From the NCBI GenBank assembly GCA_049610385.1, contig JBMYZL010000015.1:4856-68855 (forward strand): DNA of 64,000 nt, written 5' to 3'. The position numbers and the translations under genes are program-made. The DNA is from JBMYZL01 sp049610385 (GTDB taxonomy: Bacteria > Bacteroidota > Bacteroidia > Flavobacteriales_D > Sanyastnellaceae). A model generated the notes under the pieces. The model searched no databases, was not told where the DNA came from, and was given only the letters and a program-made list of their open reading frames with translations. Positions 8,248 through 17,080 of this stretch are shown here, piece after piece. How positions within the stretch are numbered: the first letter of the stretch is position 1; every line of letters begins with the position of its first letter.

Positions 8248-9159
8248 ATGAAGCATCTTTGTCTCGTGTCTGATTCCCCGAAAGAGCCGAAAAGCCAATT
8301 TTGGCTGGAACCCTTCTTGCTCAAACTGCAAGAAGAACAAACCTATTCCGAGCGTTGGCAACTGCCTGTGACCCGCTTGGGCGCTTTGCTTGCCAGTGGG
8401 GTGGGATTGCTCAGCATCATCGGATTGACGTATTGGGTGGTTGCCCTGACGCCATTGAGAGAAAAAGTGGTGCCTGGCTACTTGGCAGAAGAGGCCCGGG
8501 TATCAGCAAAGGAAACAGAAATTTTAGCTCAAACCTTGTCCGCCGAATTGGAACAGCAAACGCGGTACTTGCAGGCTTTGAAGTCCATTTTGCAAGAAGG
8601 AGTGCCGGAAGAGATTGGATTGCTCGCGATTGTCGATCATCTGGCTGGTGCGGAATTCGCTGTGGACTCCATGGGTGCACAACTCACCCCTGAAGACTCA
8701 GCGCTCCGCGCAAGACTCGCCGAGGAAGACCGTTTTGCCTTGCAACGTGGTCGAACGGAAGAGGCCGTAGACCGAAGCATTCCGTTCCTGCCCATCGAAG
8801 GTGAGGTGTCCTCCAATTTTGATGTCGCTTCAGGGCATCACGGCATCGATTTTGTTGCTCCGATCGGCACCATTGTGCATGCTGTGGATGACGGAACTGT
8901 GATTTTGGCCTCCTATACCGTAGATGGTGGATACGTCATCGCCGTTCAACACAACCGGAACCGGCTATCCATCTACAAACACAACGCCTCATTGATGCAT
9001 GAAATTGGTGACCCTGTGCAAGTCGGTGATCCCATTGCGGTTTTGGGTGGGACGGGCACCCACAGCACTGGCCCTCACCTGCATTTTGAGTGGTGGGTAA
9101 ACGGTTCACCTTTGAACCCTGCTATTTGGCTTCCCAAACCTGGTGTAGCGGGTTCTTGA
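8248..9159 (+). CDS. Membrane-anchored M23 (LytM) peptidoglycan endopeptidase
   Basis: 303 aa. A short cytoplasmic N-terminus is followed by one membrane helix (about residues 44-66) and then VALTPLREKVVPGY, a sequence shared by Bacteroidota M23 proteins. A coiled coil (80-115) and the LytM domain (about 185-300) follow. Zinc ligands are visible as H197 and D201 (HHGID) and the HLH at 277-279. It probably cuts peptide crosslinks in the periplasm. The frame is open from 7924, but MKHLCLVS at 8248 is the first start beyond the divergent lipoprotein gene and places the membrane helix normally. Proximity to bactofilin suggests a shape-determining pair. Confidence 0.9.
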   Translation: MKHLCLVSDSPKEPKSQFWLEPFLLKLQEEQTYSERWQLPVTRLGALLASGVGLLSIIGLTYWVVALTPLREKVVPGYLAEEARVSAKETEILAQTLSAELEQQTRYLQALKSILQEGVPEEIGLLAIVDHLAGAEFAVDSMGAQLTPEDSALRARLAEEDRFALQRGRTEEAVDRSIPFLPIEGEVSSNFDVASGHHGIDFVAPIGTIVHAVDDGTVILASYTVDGGYVIAVQHNRNRLSIYKHNASLMHEIGDPVQVGDPIAVLGGTGTHSTGPHLHFEWWVNGSPLNPAIWLPKPGVAGS

Positions 9160-9161
9160 CC

Positions 9162-10091
9162 TCAATTTTGAGGCCAATTCATATCCACTTGAACCAAACG
9201 GACAAAGTCATTGATGCGGCTTTTGATGTCCTGCCGTTCAAGGGCTTCCAATCGTTCAGTGCCAAACTTCTCACAGGTAAAACTGGCCATGGCGCTGCCC
9301 ACGATGACTGCCCTTTTCATGTTTTCGAAGGACGCATCATCCGTTGCTGCAATGTGGCCTATAAACCCGCCCGCAAAAGTGTCCCCGGCTCCTGTGGGGT
9401 CCACCACGTCTTCCAAAGGCAAGGCAGGTGCGAAAAAAACTTCCTTCTCATTGAACAACAAAGCGCCATGTTCTCCCTTTTTAATCACCAAAACCCGAGG
9501 CCCCATTTCAAGCACCTTTCGCGCAGCACGAACCAGTGAGTGCTCCCCGGTCAATTGTCGCGCCTCTTCATCATTGATGGTAAGTACATCCACACGCGCA
9601 ATGACCTCTTTGAGGGACTCCAGGGCAATGTCCATCCAAAAATTCATGGTGTCCATGACCACCAATTCGGGCTTTTGGGTCATTTGGTTCAAAACCGAGG
9701 CCTGCACTTTGGGGTCCAAATTGCCGAGCATGACATAGCGAGCGGATTTTACCGAGTCCGGAACCACAGGATTGAAGTCAGCCAAGACATTCAACTCAGT
9801 CGCCAGCGTGTCCCTGGAATTCATGTCATAGTGGTATTTGCCAGCCCAATAGAAACTATTCTCGCCAGTTCGGCGTTCCAGCCCCTCAGTGGAAATGCCA
9901 CGTCGAGCAAAACCTGCGATCACCTCGTCTGGGAAATCGTCTCCAATCACTGAAACCAAGTGCTGCTCATCCACAAAAGCACTTGCGCTTAATCCAATGT
10001 AGGTGGCCGCGCCTCCCACCACTTTACCAGAAGAACCAAACGGCGTCTCAATGTCATCGAACGCCACTGTACCAACTACAATCAAACTCAT
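9162..10091 (-). CDS. PfkB-family carbohydrate or nucleoside kinase
   Basis: 309-aa ribokinase-fold kinase. The N-terminal GG-containing signature is seen as GGAATYIG. The C-terminal catalytic motif DPTGAGDTFAGGF contains the anion hole (GAGD) and the catalytic Asp. Substrate cannot be told from sequence; related Bacteroidota proteins are annotated as sugar kinase or adenosine-kinase-like. It converges on the M23 gene with 2 nt between the stop codons. The start ATG 10091 is only 4 nt behind a consensus -7 element, so the mRNA may be leaderless. Confidence 0.9.
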   Translation of the reverse strand: MSLIVVGTVAFDDIETPFGSSGKVVGGAATYIGLSASAFVDEQHLVSVIGDDFPDEVIAGFARRGISTEGLERRTGENSFYWAGKYHYDMNSRDTLATELNVLADFNPVVPDSVKSARYVMLGNLDPKVQASVLNQMTQKPELVVMDTMNFWMDIALESLKEVIARVDVLTINDEEARQLTGEHSLVRAARKVLEMGPRVLVIKKGEHGALLFNEKEVFFAPALPLEDVVDPTGAGDTFAGGFIGHIAATDDASFENMKRAVIVGSAMASFTCEKFGTERLEALERQDIKSRINDFVRLVQVDMNWPQN

Positions 10092-10095
10092 GGTA

Positions 10096-10103
10096 CAAAG
10101 TTA
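10096..10103 (-). promoter_or_regulatory. Promoter -7 element (TAACTTTG) directly before the PfkB kinase start
   Basis: Minus-strand TAACTTTG matches TAnnTTTG exactly. It ends 4 nt before ATG 10091, so transcription would be expected to begin at or next to the start codon. No clean -33 element was found at the usual distance. Confidence 0.5.
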
Positions 10104-10160
10104 CCGTGCATGCGCAATGGCCGCACGCAAAAAGATGATTCATTTTTGAAACCCCATTGC

Positions 10161-10189
10161 TTGTGTTGACGTATTTCTCCGTATCTTCG
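10161..10189 (+). promoter_or_regulatory. Promoter of tRNA-Asn (TTGT-N17-TATCTTCG)
   Basis: TTGT at 10161-10164 and TATCTTCG at 10182-10189 match the Bacteroidota -33/-7 pattern with one mismatch in the -7 box. The box ends 12 nt before the mature tRNA 5' end. Almost the same word, TATCTTTGCCGTCC, precedes the tRNA-Leu gene in this window. Confidence 0.6.
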
Positions 10190-10201
10190 CCGTCCAAATA
10201 T

Positions 10202-10275
10202 TCCTCCATAGCTCAGCTGGTTAGAGCATCTGACTGTTAATCAGAGGGTCCTTGGTTCAAGTCCAAGTGGGGGAG
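10202..10275 (+). tRNA. tRNA-Asn (anticodon GTT)
   Basis: The 74-nt cloverleaf has a 7-bp acceptor stem (TCCTCCA with TGGGGGA, one G-T pair), a D-arm with AGCTCAGCTGGTTAGAGC, an anticodon stem CTGAC/ATCAG around GTT (10236-10238), and a T-arm CTTGG-TTCAAGT-CCAAG. Discriminator G is at 10275, followed by CA rather than a complete CCA. Confidence 0.97.
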
Positions 10276-10283
10276 CATCGTTA

Positions 10284-10316
10284 AACCGTTATGCTTTTGA
10301 AGCGTAACGGTTTTTT
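10284..10316 (+). terminator. Rho-independent terminator after tRNA-Asn
   Basis: An 11-bp stem (AACCGTTATGC with GCGTAACGGTT, one G-T pair) encloses a 7-nt loop and is followed by a run of T residues from 10311. It ends the single-gene tRNA transcript 8 nt after the mature 3' end. Confidence 0.88.
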
Positions 10317-10414
10317 GTTTGACCAAATAGCACCTTGACCCAAAGGTTGAGAATGCTGGACAAACGGGTAGAAGAATTGGCGCAGGGGAGGAAAGCGGGG
10401 AGGAATTTGGGTGG

Positions 10415-10444
10415 TTGGTTTTTCTCGATTTCTTCCTATGTTTG
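10415..10444 (+). promoter_or_regulatory. Promoter of the alkB-tetR operon (TTGG-N18-TATGTTTG)
   Basis: TTGG at 10415-10418 and TATGTTTG at 10437-10444 (perfect TAnnTTTG) are separated by 18 nt. Transcription would begin near 10451, leaving a leader of about 33 nt that contains the inverted repeat at 10451-10468. Confidence 0.5.
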
Positions 10445-10450
10445 AAGAAG

Positions 10451-10468
10451 TTTGGGTGTTTACCCAAA
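10451..10468. promoter_or_regulatory. Perfect inverted repeat at the expected alkB transcription start (candidate TetR operator)
   Basis: TTTGGGT-GTTT-ACCCAAA is a perfect 7-bp inverted repeat with a 4-nt spacer, placed just after the -7 box and 16 nt before alkB. Position and symmetry suit an operator for the TetR-type regulator encoded downstream. It could also act as an mRNA hairpin near the 5' end. Confidence 0.4.
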
Positions 10469-10483
10469 AAAATTCATTTAACC

Positions 10484-11536
10484 ATGAGAGACCTCAAGTA
10501 TTTATTCGCTTACTCTGTTCCTGTGTCAGTTTATGTGTCCTTCATGTCTTCTGGTATTTGGACGTATTCGGCTGTTTTTTATGCCTTTCTATTTCTCCCC
10601 TTGTTGGATTATGCAACTGGAGAAACATCTGAAAACCTCACAGATGATGACGCATCTTACAAGAACAACAAGTGGGTTTTTGATTGGATGTTGTACCTGA
10701 ATGTCCCGATTGTGTTTGGCTTGCTGTTTGTTGGGTTTCAATCCGTTCAGCACAACACTTATGCGACTTACGAATGGGTTGGATTGGCGCTATCCGCGGG
10801 CATCCTGTTGGCCACAAATGGCATCAATGTCGCCCATGAATTGGGCCATCGCTCCCCTTTCTTCGAGCGTTTGATGAGTAAATTGCTGTATATGCCTTGC
10901 CTCTATATGCATTTTTACATCGAACACAACTTCGGTCATCACATGAACGTGGCCACACCCGAAGACGGCGCGACCGCGAAGTACAACCAGACATTGTACT
11001 CCTTTTGGTTGACCTCAGTCACCCGACAATACATCAGCGCTTGGCGATTGCAGGCCAAACTACTCGAGCGAAAAGGACATCGATTTGTCTCTTTTCAAAA
11101 CGACATGCTTTGGTACCACATCATTCAACCCCTATACCTCATCGCTATAGCGCTCTTGTTCTCTATCGATGTCATGTGGTTCGCTTTGGCTTCCGGGGTG
11201 ATTTCCTTTTTGTTTTTGGAAAGCATCAACTACATCGAACACTACGGTTTGCGCCGACTCAAAAATGCTTCAGGACGCTACGAGCGTGTACAACCTCACC
11301 ACTCCTGGAATTCGAACTTCAACATTGGGCGGATTGTTTTGTACGAATTGACACGGCACAGTGACCATCACTACAAGTCTGCCAAGAAATACCAAATCCT
11401 AAACACCCACGAAGAAAGCCCCACCCTGCCCTTGGGTTATCCGGCTTCAATTTTGTTGAGTCTCGTGCCTCCGTTGTGGTTCAAAGTCATGAATCCCTTG
11501 GTGCCCACCCAAATGAAACTTGAAAATGCATCTTGA
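10484..11536 (+). CDS. alkB: Alkane 1-monooxygenase (AlkB-type membrane diiron hydroxylase)
   Basis: 350-aa integral membrane protein expected to hydroxylate n-alkanes, or related terminal methyl groups, using two iron atoms and electrons from rubredoxin. The histidine boxes of the family are all present: HELGH at 118-122, EHNFGHH at 147-153, NYIEHYG, and RHSDHH near residue 310. About six hydrophobic helices surround them. ATG 10484 is chosen because the conserved protein begins there; upstream codons in frame are unrelated and hold the promoter. It overlaps the TetR gene by 11 nt. No rubredoxin or rubredoxin reductase gene is in the window. Other membrane desaturase-like hydroxylases share these boxes, so substrate is inferred. 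Confidence 0.9.
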   Translation: MRDLKYLFAYSVPVSVYVSFMSSGIWTYSAVFYAFLFLPLLDYATGETSENLTDDDASYKNNKWVFDWMLYLNVPIVFGLLFVGFQSVQHNTYATYEWVGLALSAGILLATNGINVAHELGHRSPFFERLMSKLLYMPCLYMHFYIEHNFGHHMNVATPEDGATAKYNQTLYSFWLTSVTRQYISAWRLQAKLLERKGHRFVSFQNDMLWYHIIQPLYLIAIALLFSIDVMWFALASGVISFLFLESINYIEHYGLRRLKNASGRYERVQPHHSWNSNFNIGRIVLYELTRHSDHHYKSAKKYQILNTHEESPTLPLGYPASILLSLVPPLWFKVMNPLVPTQMKLENAS

Positions 11537-12203
11537 CTTGGAGTCACCCCCGCTTTCTGAACACACCTTAAACCTGTTCGGGTCCAAGACGCGAGATCAG
11601 ATTTTACGGGATAGCCTGCTCTTGTTCAATGAAAAAGGGTTCCACGCGGTCACCACGGCTGCCATCGCCAAAGGAGCTGGGGTACTTGAAGGCGCCTTGT
11701 GGTATCATTTTCCATCGAAAAAAGACATCCTCCTCACCCACATAGGTTTGCTGAAAGATGTCTTTGAAAAAACCCATTCGGATGTCAGCGAATTGGATGC
11801 CAAATCCGTAATTCAAGGTGTTTTCGATTGCTACAATCTGATTTGGGATTTCCGTTATGTGCTTCGCGACCCTTTTGAAACCCTTCTGGCTGCTGACGAT
11901 GGTGTTTTTGATGTCGTCCAAAAAACAAATGATTTTTTTGACGATTGGACAGTGGGTCGCATGCTTCATGCCAAGGAATTGGGCATCCTCAACCTCCCAC
12001 CTGAAAACATGGAAAGCACCTCTGAGGTCATCCTCCTGATTGGTCGGTATTGGTTAGATTTTTGCAACCGGAAATACCCGAATCAACCAGATGCCTTTCT
12101 CCGCGCCAAGGGAATGCGCCTCATTGTGAAGACCCTTGAGCCGCACTTTGAAGCCCAATCCCTCTCTTGGGCACGGCAGATGTTGTTGGACATGAGCCGA
12201 TAA
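11526..12203 (+). CDS. TetR/AcrR-family transcriptional regulator, linked to alkB
   Basis: 225 aa. The N-terminal helix-turn-helix (about residues 20-66) reads RDQILRDSLLLFNEKGFHAV followed by a recognition-helix region ending in LWYHFPSKKDIL, the standard TetR pattern with a WYHF core. The C-terminal helices would bind a ligand. It begins inside the 3' end of alkB (11-nt overlap), so the two are co-expressed. It is a reasonable regulator of its own operon. A TTG at 11520 is a weaker alternative start. Confidence 0.9.
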   Translation: MHLDLESPPLSEHTLNLFGSKTRDQILRDSLLLFNEKGFHAVTTAAIAKGAGVLEGALWYHFPSKKDILLTHIGLLKDVFEKTHSDVSELDAKSVIQGVFDCYNLIWDFRYVLRDPFETLLAADDGVFDVVQKTNDFFDDWTVGRMLHAKELGILNLPPENMESTSEVILLIGRYWLDFCNRKYPNQPDAFLRAKGMRLIVKTLEPHFEAQSLSWARQMLLDMSR

Positions 12204-12206
12204 CCA

Positions 12207-13424
12207 TCAAGGTTGTGCAATCCGGATCAAGACCTCAGCGGCTTTTTCCATGTCTTGAACGCTGACCCATTCTTGCTTGCTGTGAAAAGCATGTTCTCCA
12301 GCGAAAACATTGGGACAAGGAAGACCCATAAAACTCAAGCGACTTCCGTCCGTTCCACCTCGAATCGAACCTCGCTTCAGGGTCAAACCAGCCGCTTCGA
12401 TGGCCTGGGCAGCTCGATGTACAACGTGTGGATGTTGATCCAAGACCTCTTTCATGTTTCTGTATTGCTCGTGGATCTGAATGTGACCTTTTGCTCCAGG
12501 CCAACGAGACAACACTTCGTTTTGGATGGATTCCAATCGCTGCCCAAAAACCGACAATTCTTGCGTCACAAAACTTCGGATAATGAAGGTGATTTCTGTT
12601 CTTTCCACGGTGCCTGACATCTCGTAAGGATGAACAAAACCCGACCGATCAGATGTGGTTTCCGGGCTCCATGTGTCTTTCGGTAAAGCATCGATGAAAT
12701 CACAGGCCACCTTCAACGCATTGACCATGGTTCCTTGAGCAAAACCCGGGTGTGCGTTGACCCCTTCAAAAACCACAACAGCACCGTCTGCTGAAAACGT
12801 CTCATCTTCCATGCTGCCCAAGGATTCCCCATCAACGGTATACCCAAAATCAGCTCCCAATCGATTCAAATCCACCAAGTCCGCTCCCCGACCGATTTCC
12901 TCGTCAGGAGTGAACAAGATTTTCAGTGTGGCGTGTGGGGTTTCTGGGTGTTTTTGAAACCAAGTCAAACAATCCATAATGGCGGCAATGCCCGCTTTGT
13001 TGTCTGCACCCAACAAGGTCCGACCATCCGCCGTCACAATGTCTTCTCCCACTTTTGTCAACAGATCAGGATGGTCTTCTGGATTGATTTTCACCCCTCC
13101 ATGTGGCAAATGAATCACCCCTCCCTGCCAATTTTCATGAATAATTGGTGATACATCCTTGCCAGAAGTCTCTGGGGAGGTGTCCATATGGGAACAAAAA
13201 CAGATTGAGGGTTCGTCAGAATCCCCAGGCAATGTGGCGTAAACATAGCCGTGCTCGTCCATATCCGCGTCCTGGCAGCCGAGTTCAAGCAATTCCTCAA
13301 CGAGCAAACGCCCTAAATGCTTTTGCTTTTCTGTGCTGGGACAGGTTTTGCTTGAGGGGTCACTTTGTGTGTCCATCGACGCGTACCGCAAAAATCGGTT
13401 CAGCGCCGTGCCACCGTGCATCAT
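12207..13424 (-). CDS. pepT: Peptidase T (tripeptide aminopeptidase, M20B)
   Basis: 405-aa cytosolic dizinc aminopeptidase that removes N-terminal residues from tripeptides. Metal-site motifs are in order: CSHMDT, LLGADNKAG (bridging Asp), TPDEEIGRG (catalytic Glu pair), TVDGE, and GEHAFHS near the C-terminus. The N-terminus ALNRFLRYASMDTQSD matches PepT proteins, so the ATG pair 13424/13421 is accepted. Its start touches the stop of the response regulator upstream (TGATG). It converges on the TetR gene with 3 nt between. Confidence 0.96.
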   Translation of the reverse strand: MMHGGTALNRFLRYASMDTQSDPSSKTCPSTEKQKHLGRLLVEELLELGCQDADMDEHGYVYATLPGDSDEPSICFCSHMDTSPETSGKDVSPIIHENWQGGVIHLPHGGVKINPEDHPDLLTKVGEDIVTADGRTLLGADNKAGIAAIMDCLTWFQKHPETPHATLKILFTPDEEIGRGADLVDLNRLGADFGYTVDGESLGSMEDETFSADGAVVVFEGVNAHPGFAQGTMVNALKVACDFIDALPKDTWSPETTSDRSGFVHPYEMSGTVERTEITFIIRSFVTQELSVFGQRLESIQNEVLSRWPGAKGHIQIHEQYRNMKEVLDQHPHVVHRAAQAIEAAGLTLKRGSIRGGTDGSRLSFMGLPCPNVFAGEHAFHSKQEWVSVQDMEKAAEVLIRIAQP

Positions 13425-14173
13425 CAGAGCAAGTTGATCCGGCTCGCCAACAAGTCTTTGTAGCTACCACCAACAGGGATTTCCTTCTCCATCCCATTCA
13501 TGGTGATCATCGCGTACTTGATGCTTTCGATGGCTTGCAAGTTGACGATGTAGCTCCGGTGAACCCGGACAAACAACTGTTCATCCAATTTGCGCTCCAC
13601 CTCCTTCATGGTGCTGTGAATGGTGTAGCTCTCTTCCCGTGTATGCACCACCACATAATCCTTCAACGCCTCGATGAACAACAAATCCTCATGCTTCACC
13701 CGAATCAATCGACTGCGGTTTTTCACAAAAATGACATCTGCATCTTGCTTGTGCTCTGCAAGGCTCCTCAAGAAATCAGACTCCAACTTCAGCTCTTGTT
13801 CCTTCCCGTGTTTGTGGAGCGCCATTTCAATCGCTGTTTGGATGTCCACATCCTTGAATGGCTTCAAAATGTAACCATGCGGTTCTGCTAACTTCGCCTC
13901 ACTCAACGTGTTCTCATCCGCATACGCAGTCAAAAACACCACCGGGATATCCAAGTTCCGCTTGATTTCCTCAGCCGCTGCTATCCCATTCATATCACCC
14001 TTGATCATGATGTCCATCAACGCCAAATCTGGCTTGTGTTTGAGCGCCAATTCAATGGCGTCTTCTCCGTTGTCTGCGGATGCAATGACATTGTATCCGA
14101 GGTTAGACAAGCAGCGTTCGATGTCCTTGCGAACAATGCTTTCGTCCTCTGTGACCAAGATGTTAATGGGCAT
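13424..14173 (-). CDS. LytTR-type response regulator
   Basis: 249 aa. The receiver domain (residues 1-120) has acidic residues EDE near the start, the phospho-acceptor Asp in LALMDIMI, Thr in FLTAYAD and Lys in ILKPFKD. A linker helix leads to a C-terminal LytTR DNA-binding domain (about 150-247; DLLFIEALKDYVVVHT and LFVRVHRSYIVN). ATG 14173 is preferred over TTG 14182. It follows the histidine kinase by 18 nt and is presumably its partner; targets are unknown. Confidence 0.95.
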   Translation of the reverse strand: MPINILVTEDESIVRKDIERCLSNLGYNVIASADNGEDAIELALKHKPDLALMDIMIKGDMNGIAAAEEIKRNLDIPVVFLTAYADENTLSEAKLAEPHGYILKPFKDVDIQTAIEMALHKHGKEQELKLESDFLRSLAEHKQDADVIFVKNRSRLIRVKHEDLLFIEALKDYVVVHTREESYTIHSTMKEVERKLDEQLFVRVHRSYIVNLQAIESIKYAMITMNGMEKEIPVGGSYKDLLASRINLL

Positions 14174-14191
14174 AGTGTACAAGATTGAAGG

Positions 14192-17080
14192 TTAGGTAGA
14201 AGGTGTAAAGCTAACTAAAAACGAACATCCCGGTTCGTTTTCGTTGTTTGCAACCCTAAGAGTTCCATCGATTTGGTCCGTCAGGGCCTGCACCAAATAG
14301 ACCCCTAAGGAGTCGTTTTTCGTGAAATCAAATCCCTCCTGTAAACCCACCCCATTGTCGCGAACTTCGATTTCCAACAGTCCATTCATCAACATTTGAA
14401 CGCGCAAAATGATGACTCCAGTATCCCGACCCACAAATGCATATTTCAACGCATTGGAAACCAATTCATTAACAATCAAACCCAACGGAATGGCTTGATC
14501 CAAATTCAAATAAACATCATCCAAAACCGGATTCAACTCCACCCGACAGTCCTTGCGGGCATAACTCGCAATGAGGTTTTGAGCCAAGCGCATCAAATAC
14601 TCAGAAAAACCAATGGAACTGACATCCGTGTTCTTGTAGAGTGACTCATGGATGAACGACATGGTGGCAATCCGGTTCTGTGATTCATCCAACACTTGCA
14701 ACAAACCTGGATCCTTGATGAAGCGCCTTTGCAAATTGAGCATGCTCGAAATGACCTGCAGATTGTTCTTGACGCGGTGATGTACTTCTTGCAACAACAC
14801 CTCCTTCTCCTTCAACGCATTTCTGATGGCCACATCTATTTCCTTGCGTTCCGTGATGTCATATGCAACGCAACTCAATTCCCGATGTTCATCATCGAAC
14901 TGCACAGGGTTGAGGAACATTTGAAACCAAACCAATTTACCACTTGAATCCCGAACGGGCATTTCAAATTGCTGTTGGCGTCCGTCGAAAGCCCTCGGGA
15001 AAAACTGCAATACATCACGTTCGAGGTCTCTCTCGATGACTGAATTGAATTTTTCAAGAACCGACATCCCCACCTTCAGTTCTCCTCCGAATTGATGGGA
15101 CATGACCTTCTTGAAGTTGTCATTTTGAGAGGTCAGGCACATCTGTTCGTCAATGGTGAACATGTGCAGATATCGTGTGGAGTTGAAAATGGACTCCAGT
15201 TTGGCGCTTTGAACACGTGCTGAGCGTTCGTGGCGCTTCATATCTGTAATGTCAAGATAAATCCCCCTCAACCCCACACGGTTTCCAGCATCATCATATT
15301 GTCCTGTTGCCCCACCAATCATTTTCAAAATATTGCCGTCCTTGGCCCGAAACTGCAACTCTTGGTTTGTCGATTCCAGAACATCCATCCATGCCTTCGA
15401 TTTCTTAGGCAGTCCTTCGATGATGGCGTGGACTGGCAAAGTCAAAAGATCGGTCTCCAAATACCCCAACTTCTTAAAAAAAGCAGGGTTGGCATATGTG
15501 AATTGACCTTCAGTATTCAGCAGGAAAATCAAATCAGTAGCATGTTCCAAAATATCACGATACCTCTGCTCACTTTCCCGAAGTTCTTGCTCTGCCAAAC
15601 GCAAATCCGTGATGTCTCTTCCAACAACCACAGCCCCGATTCGATCTCCCTCGTCTGAACGGAGGGTGGCCACAGACATCAACAAATTAAACTCCTCACC
15701 CGATGCCCGAATGCCCATCGCCTCACCCACAAAATAATTCTGGTTTTTGAGTTCAAGCAAAATGGATTTGGCCTCCTTTGGTTCCGCCAATAGCGCATCA
15801 AACCCCAAAGTTTTCGCCTCCTCCATCGACCAACCAAATTCCACCGAAGCTGCATGGTTGAATTGCAACAAATTTCCATCTTCATCAAATGCAGCAATCA
15901 TATCGATTGAACTCTCAATGATGCTTCGGTTCAATTGCTCCGCATCACGCAGTTTTCGTTGCGTCGCTTGGTGACGTGTGATTTCCGCTTTTAACAGGGT
16001 GTTTGTTTCTTCTGCCAAGCTTGCACGCATTTGTTCACGCATCAATTCCATGCGGGTGGACAAATCTGTAGCGGTGACTTGGATGGCGGGTTGGTGATCA
16101 AAAACTGAAAGGGTCATCCGCAACCCCACTTCTCGAAGCACGTAATTTTCTAACTCCAAAGTCAACTCCATATAGGGAACCTTCTCCCCTTTCCGTGTCC
16201 GTTGTAAGGATTCTTGAATTCGTTGGCGGTCGCTTTGAATGAACAGTTCATCAAACGTCTTCCCCACCAGTTCATCCTCAGTTTCCAAGCCGATGAGGCG
16301 GATGGCTGCTGGGTTGATGTATTGAATTTCTCTATCTATGATGAGAAACAAGCTGATGGGGTTGGATTCCACCAACAACCGAAACCGTTCCTTGGTTTGG
16401 GCCAAATCCCTTTCTACCCGCTTGTGATTCGTAACATCATAAACAAACAAATGAAACGCGTCTGATTTGGGAAGTGGCTTCAAAGCCGCCTCCACGAATC
16501 GGTAAACGCCCGGTCGAATCTCAAACTCGATATCACATGAACTGCCTCCTTTGGCACGGGCTTGCAAGCGTCGCCAATCGCGGACATTAATCCAGTCACT
16601 GATGGAAACCCCCTGCAGTTCCATTGGATCTGATTTACCAAGAATTTCAGCGAATCGCGCGTTGCAATTTTCAATTTGAAGAGATTGAATGGATGCGATG
16701 CCATCCATGGCTTTATGGCTCATGGTTTCAAGCGCATTCTCATTCAACACCTTGAATTCACCTCTTTCAAATCCCACAACCCAACCAGATTCAATTGACG
16801 TTGCTCGGCATGTGCATGATATCGACGAATCGTGAATTTGCCAAATCCGCGTTTCATTGAGGTCCATGGACCCCAACAAATCCATGAAAGTTGCCCTATC
16901 TGTTTGGGGTATCCAGTCTTTCACAGATTGAAAAGAGGGTTGCATGGAGGCGTGCAACTCATTCCAAAACGCAAATTCCAATTCTGGTTTGCCATCTGCC
17001 GTTTTTGGCAAAAAAGCCACTGGAAATGGCACGGAAGCCAAATCAAATTTAATCTCTTCTGTTGTTTTGGGTTTACTCAT
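14192..17080 (-). CDS. Multi-PAS sensor histidine kinase (HisKA_2 type)
   Basis: 962-aa kinase with no clear membrane helix, so probably cytosolic. It has several PAS-like domains (roughly residues 215-340, 385-505, 510-630 and 640-760; for example LLVESNPISLFLIIDRE and ILEHATDLIFLLNTEGQF). These are followed by the phospho-acceptor region EVHHRVKNNLQVISSML (HisKA_2) and a HATPase domain with NELVSNALKYAF and DNGVGL. ATG 17080 shares one base with the stop of the upstream MORN-repeat gene, indicating coupling. It forms a two-component pair with the LytTR regulator just downstream. The signal is unknown. Confidence 0.94.
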   Translation of the reverse strand: MSKPKTTEEIKFDLASVPFPVAFLPKTADGKPELEFAFWNELHASMQPSFQSVKDWIPQTDRATFMDLLGSMDLNETRIWQIHDSSISCTCRATSIESGWVVGFERGEFKVLNENALETMSHKAMDGIASIQSLQIENCNARFAEILGKSDPMELQGVSISDWINVRDWRRLQARAKGGSSCDIEFEIRPGVYRFVEAALKPLPKSDAFHLFVYDVTNHKRVERDLAQTKERFRLLVESNPISLFLIIDREIQYINPAAIRLIGLETEDELVGKTFDELFIQSDRQRIQESLQRTRKGEKVPYMELTLELENYVLREVGLRMTLSVFDHQPAIQVTATDLSTRMELMREQMRASLAEETNTLLKAEITRHQATQRKLRDAEQLNRSIIESSIDMIAAFDEDGNLLQFNHAASVEFGWSMEEAKTLGFDALLAEPKEAKSILLELKNQNYFVGEAMGIRASGEEFNLLMSVATLRSDEGDRIGAVVVGRDITDLRLAEQELRESEQRYRDILEHATDLIFLLNTEGQFTYANPAFFKKLGYLETDLLTLPVHAIIEGLPKKSKAWMDVLESTNQELQFRAKDGNILKMIGGATGQYDDAGNRVGLRGIYLDITDMKRHERSARVQSAKLESIFNSTRYLHMFTIDEQMCLTSQNDNFKKVMSHQFGGELKVGMSVLEKFNSVIERDLERDVLQFFPRAFDGRQQQFEMPVRDSSGKLVWFQMFLNPVQFDDEHRELSCVAYDITERKEIDVAIRNALKEKEVLLQEVHHRVKNNLQVISSMLNLQRRFIKDPGLLQVLDESQNRIATMSFIHESLYKNTDVSSIGFSEYLMRLAQNLIASYARKDCRVELNPVLDDVYLNLDQAIPLGLIVNELVSNALKYAFVGRDTGVIILRVQMLMNGLLEIEVRDNGVGLQEGFDFTKNDSLGVYLVQALTDQIDGTLRVANNENEPGCSFLVSFTPST

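Noticed and set aside
9157..9175. CCTCAA/TTGAGG repeat over the stops of the M23 and kinase genes
   Set aside because: Short stem with a 2-nt loop and no T-tract; too weak for a terminator call.
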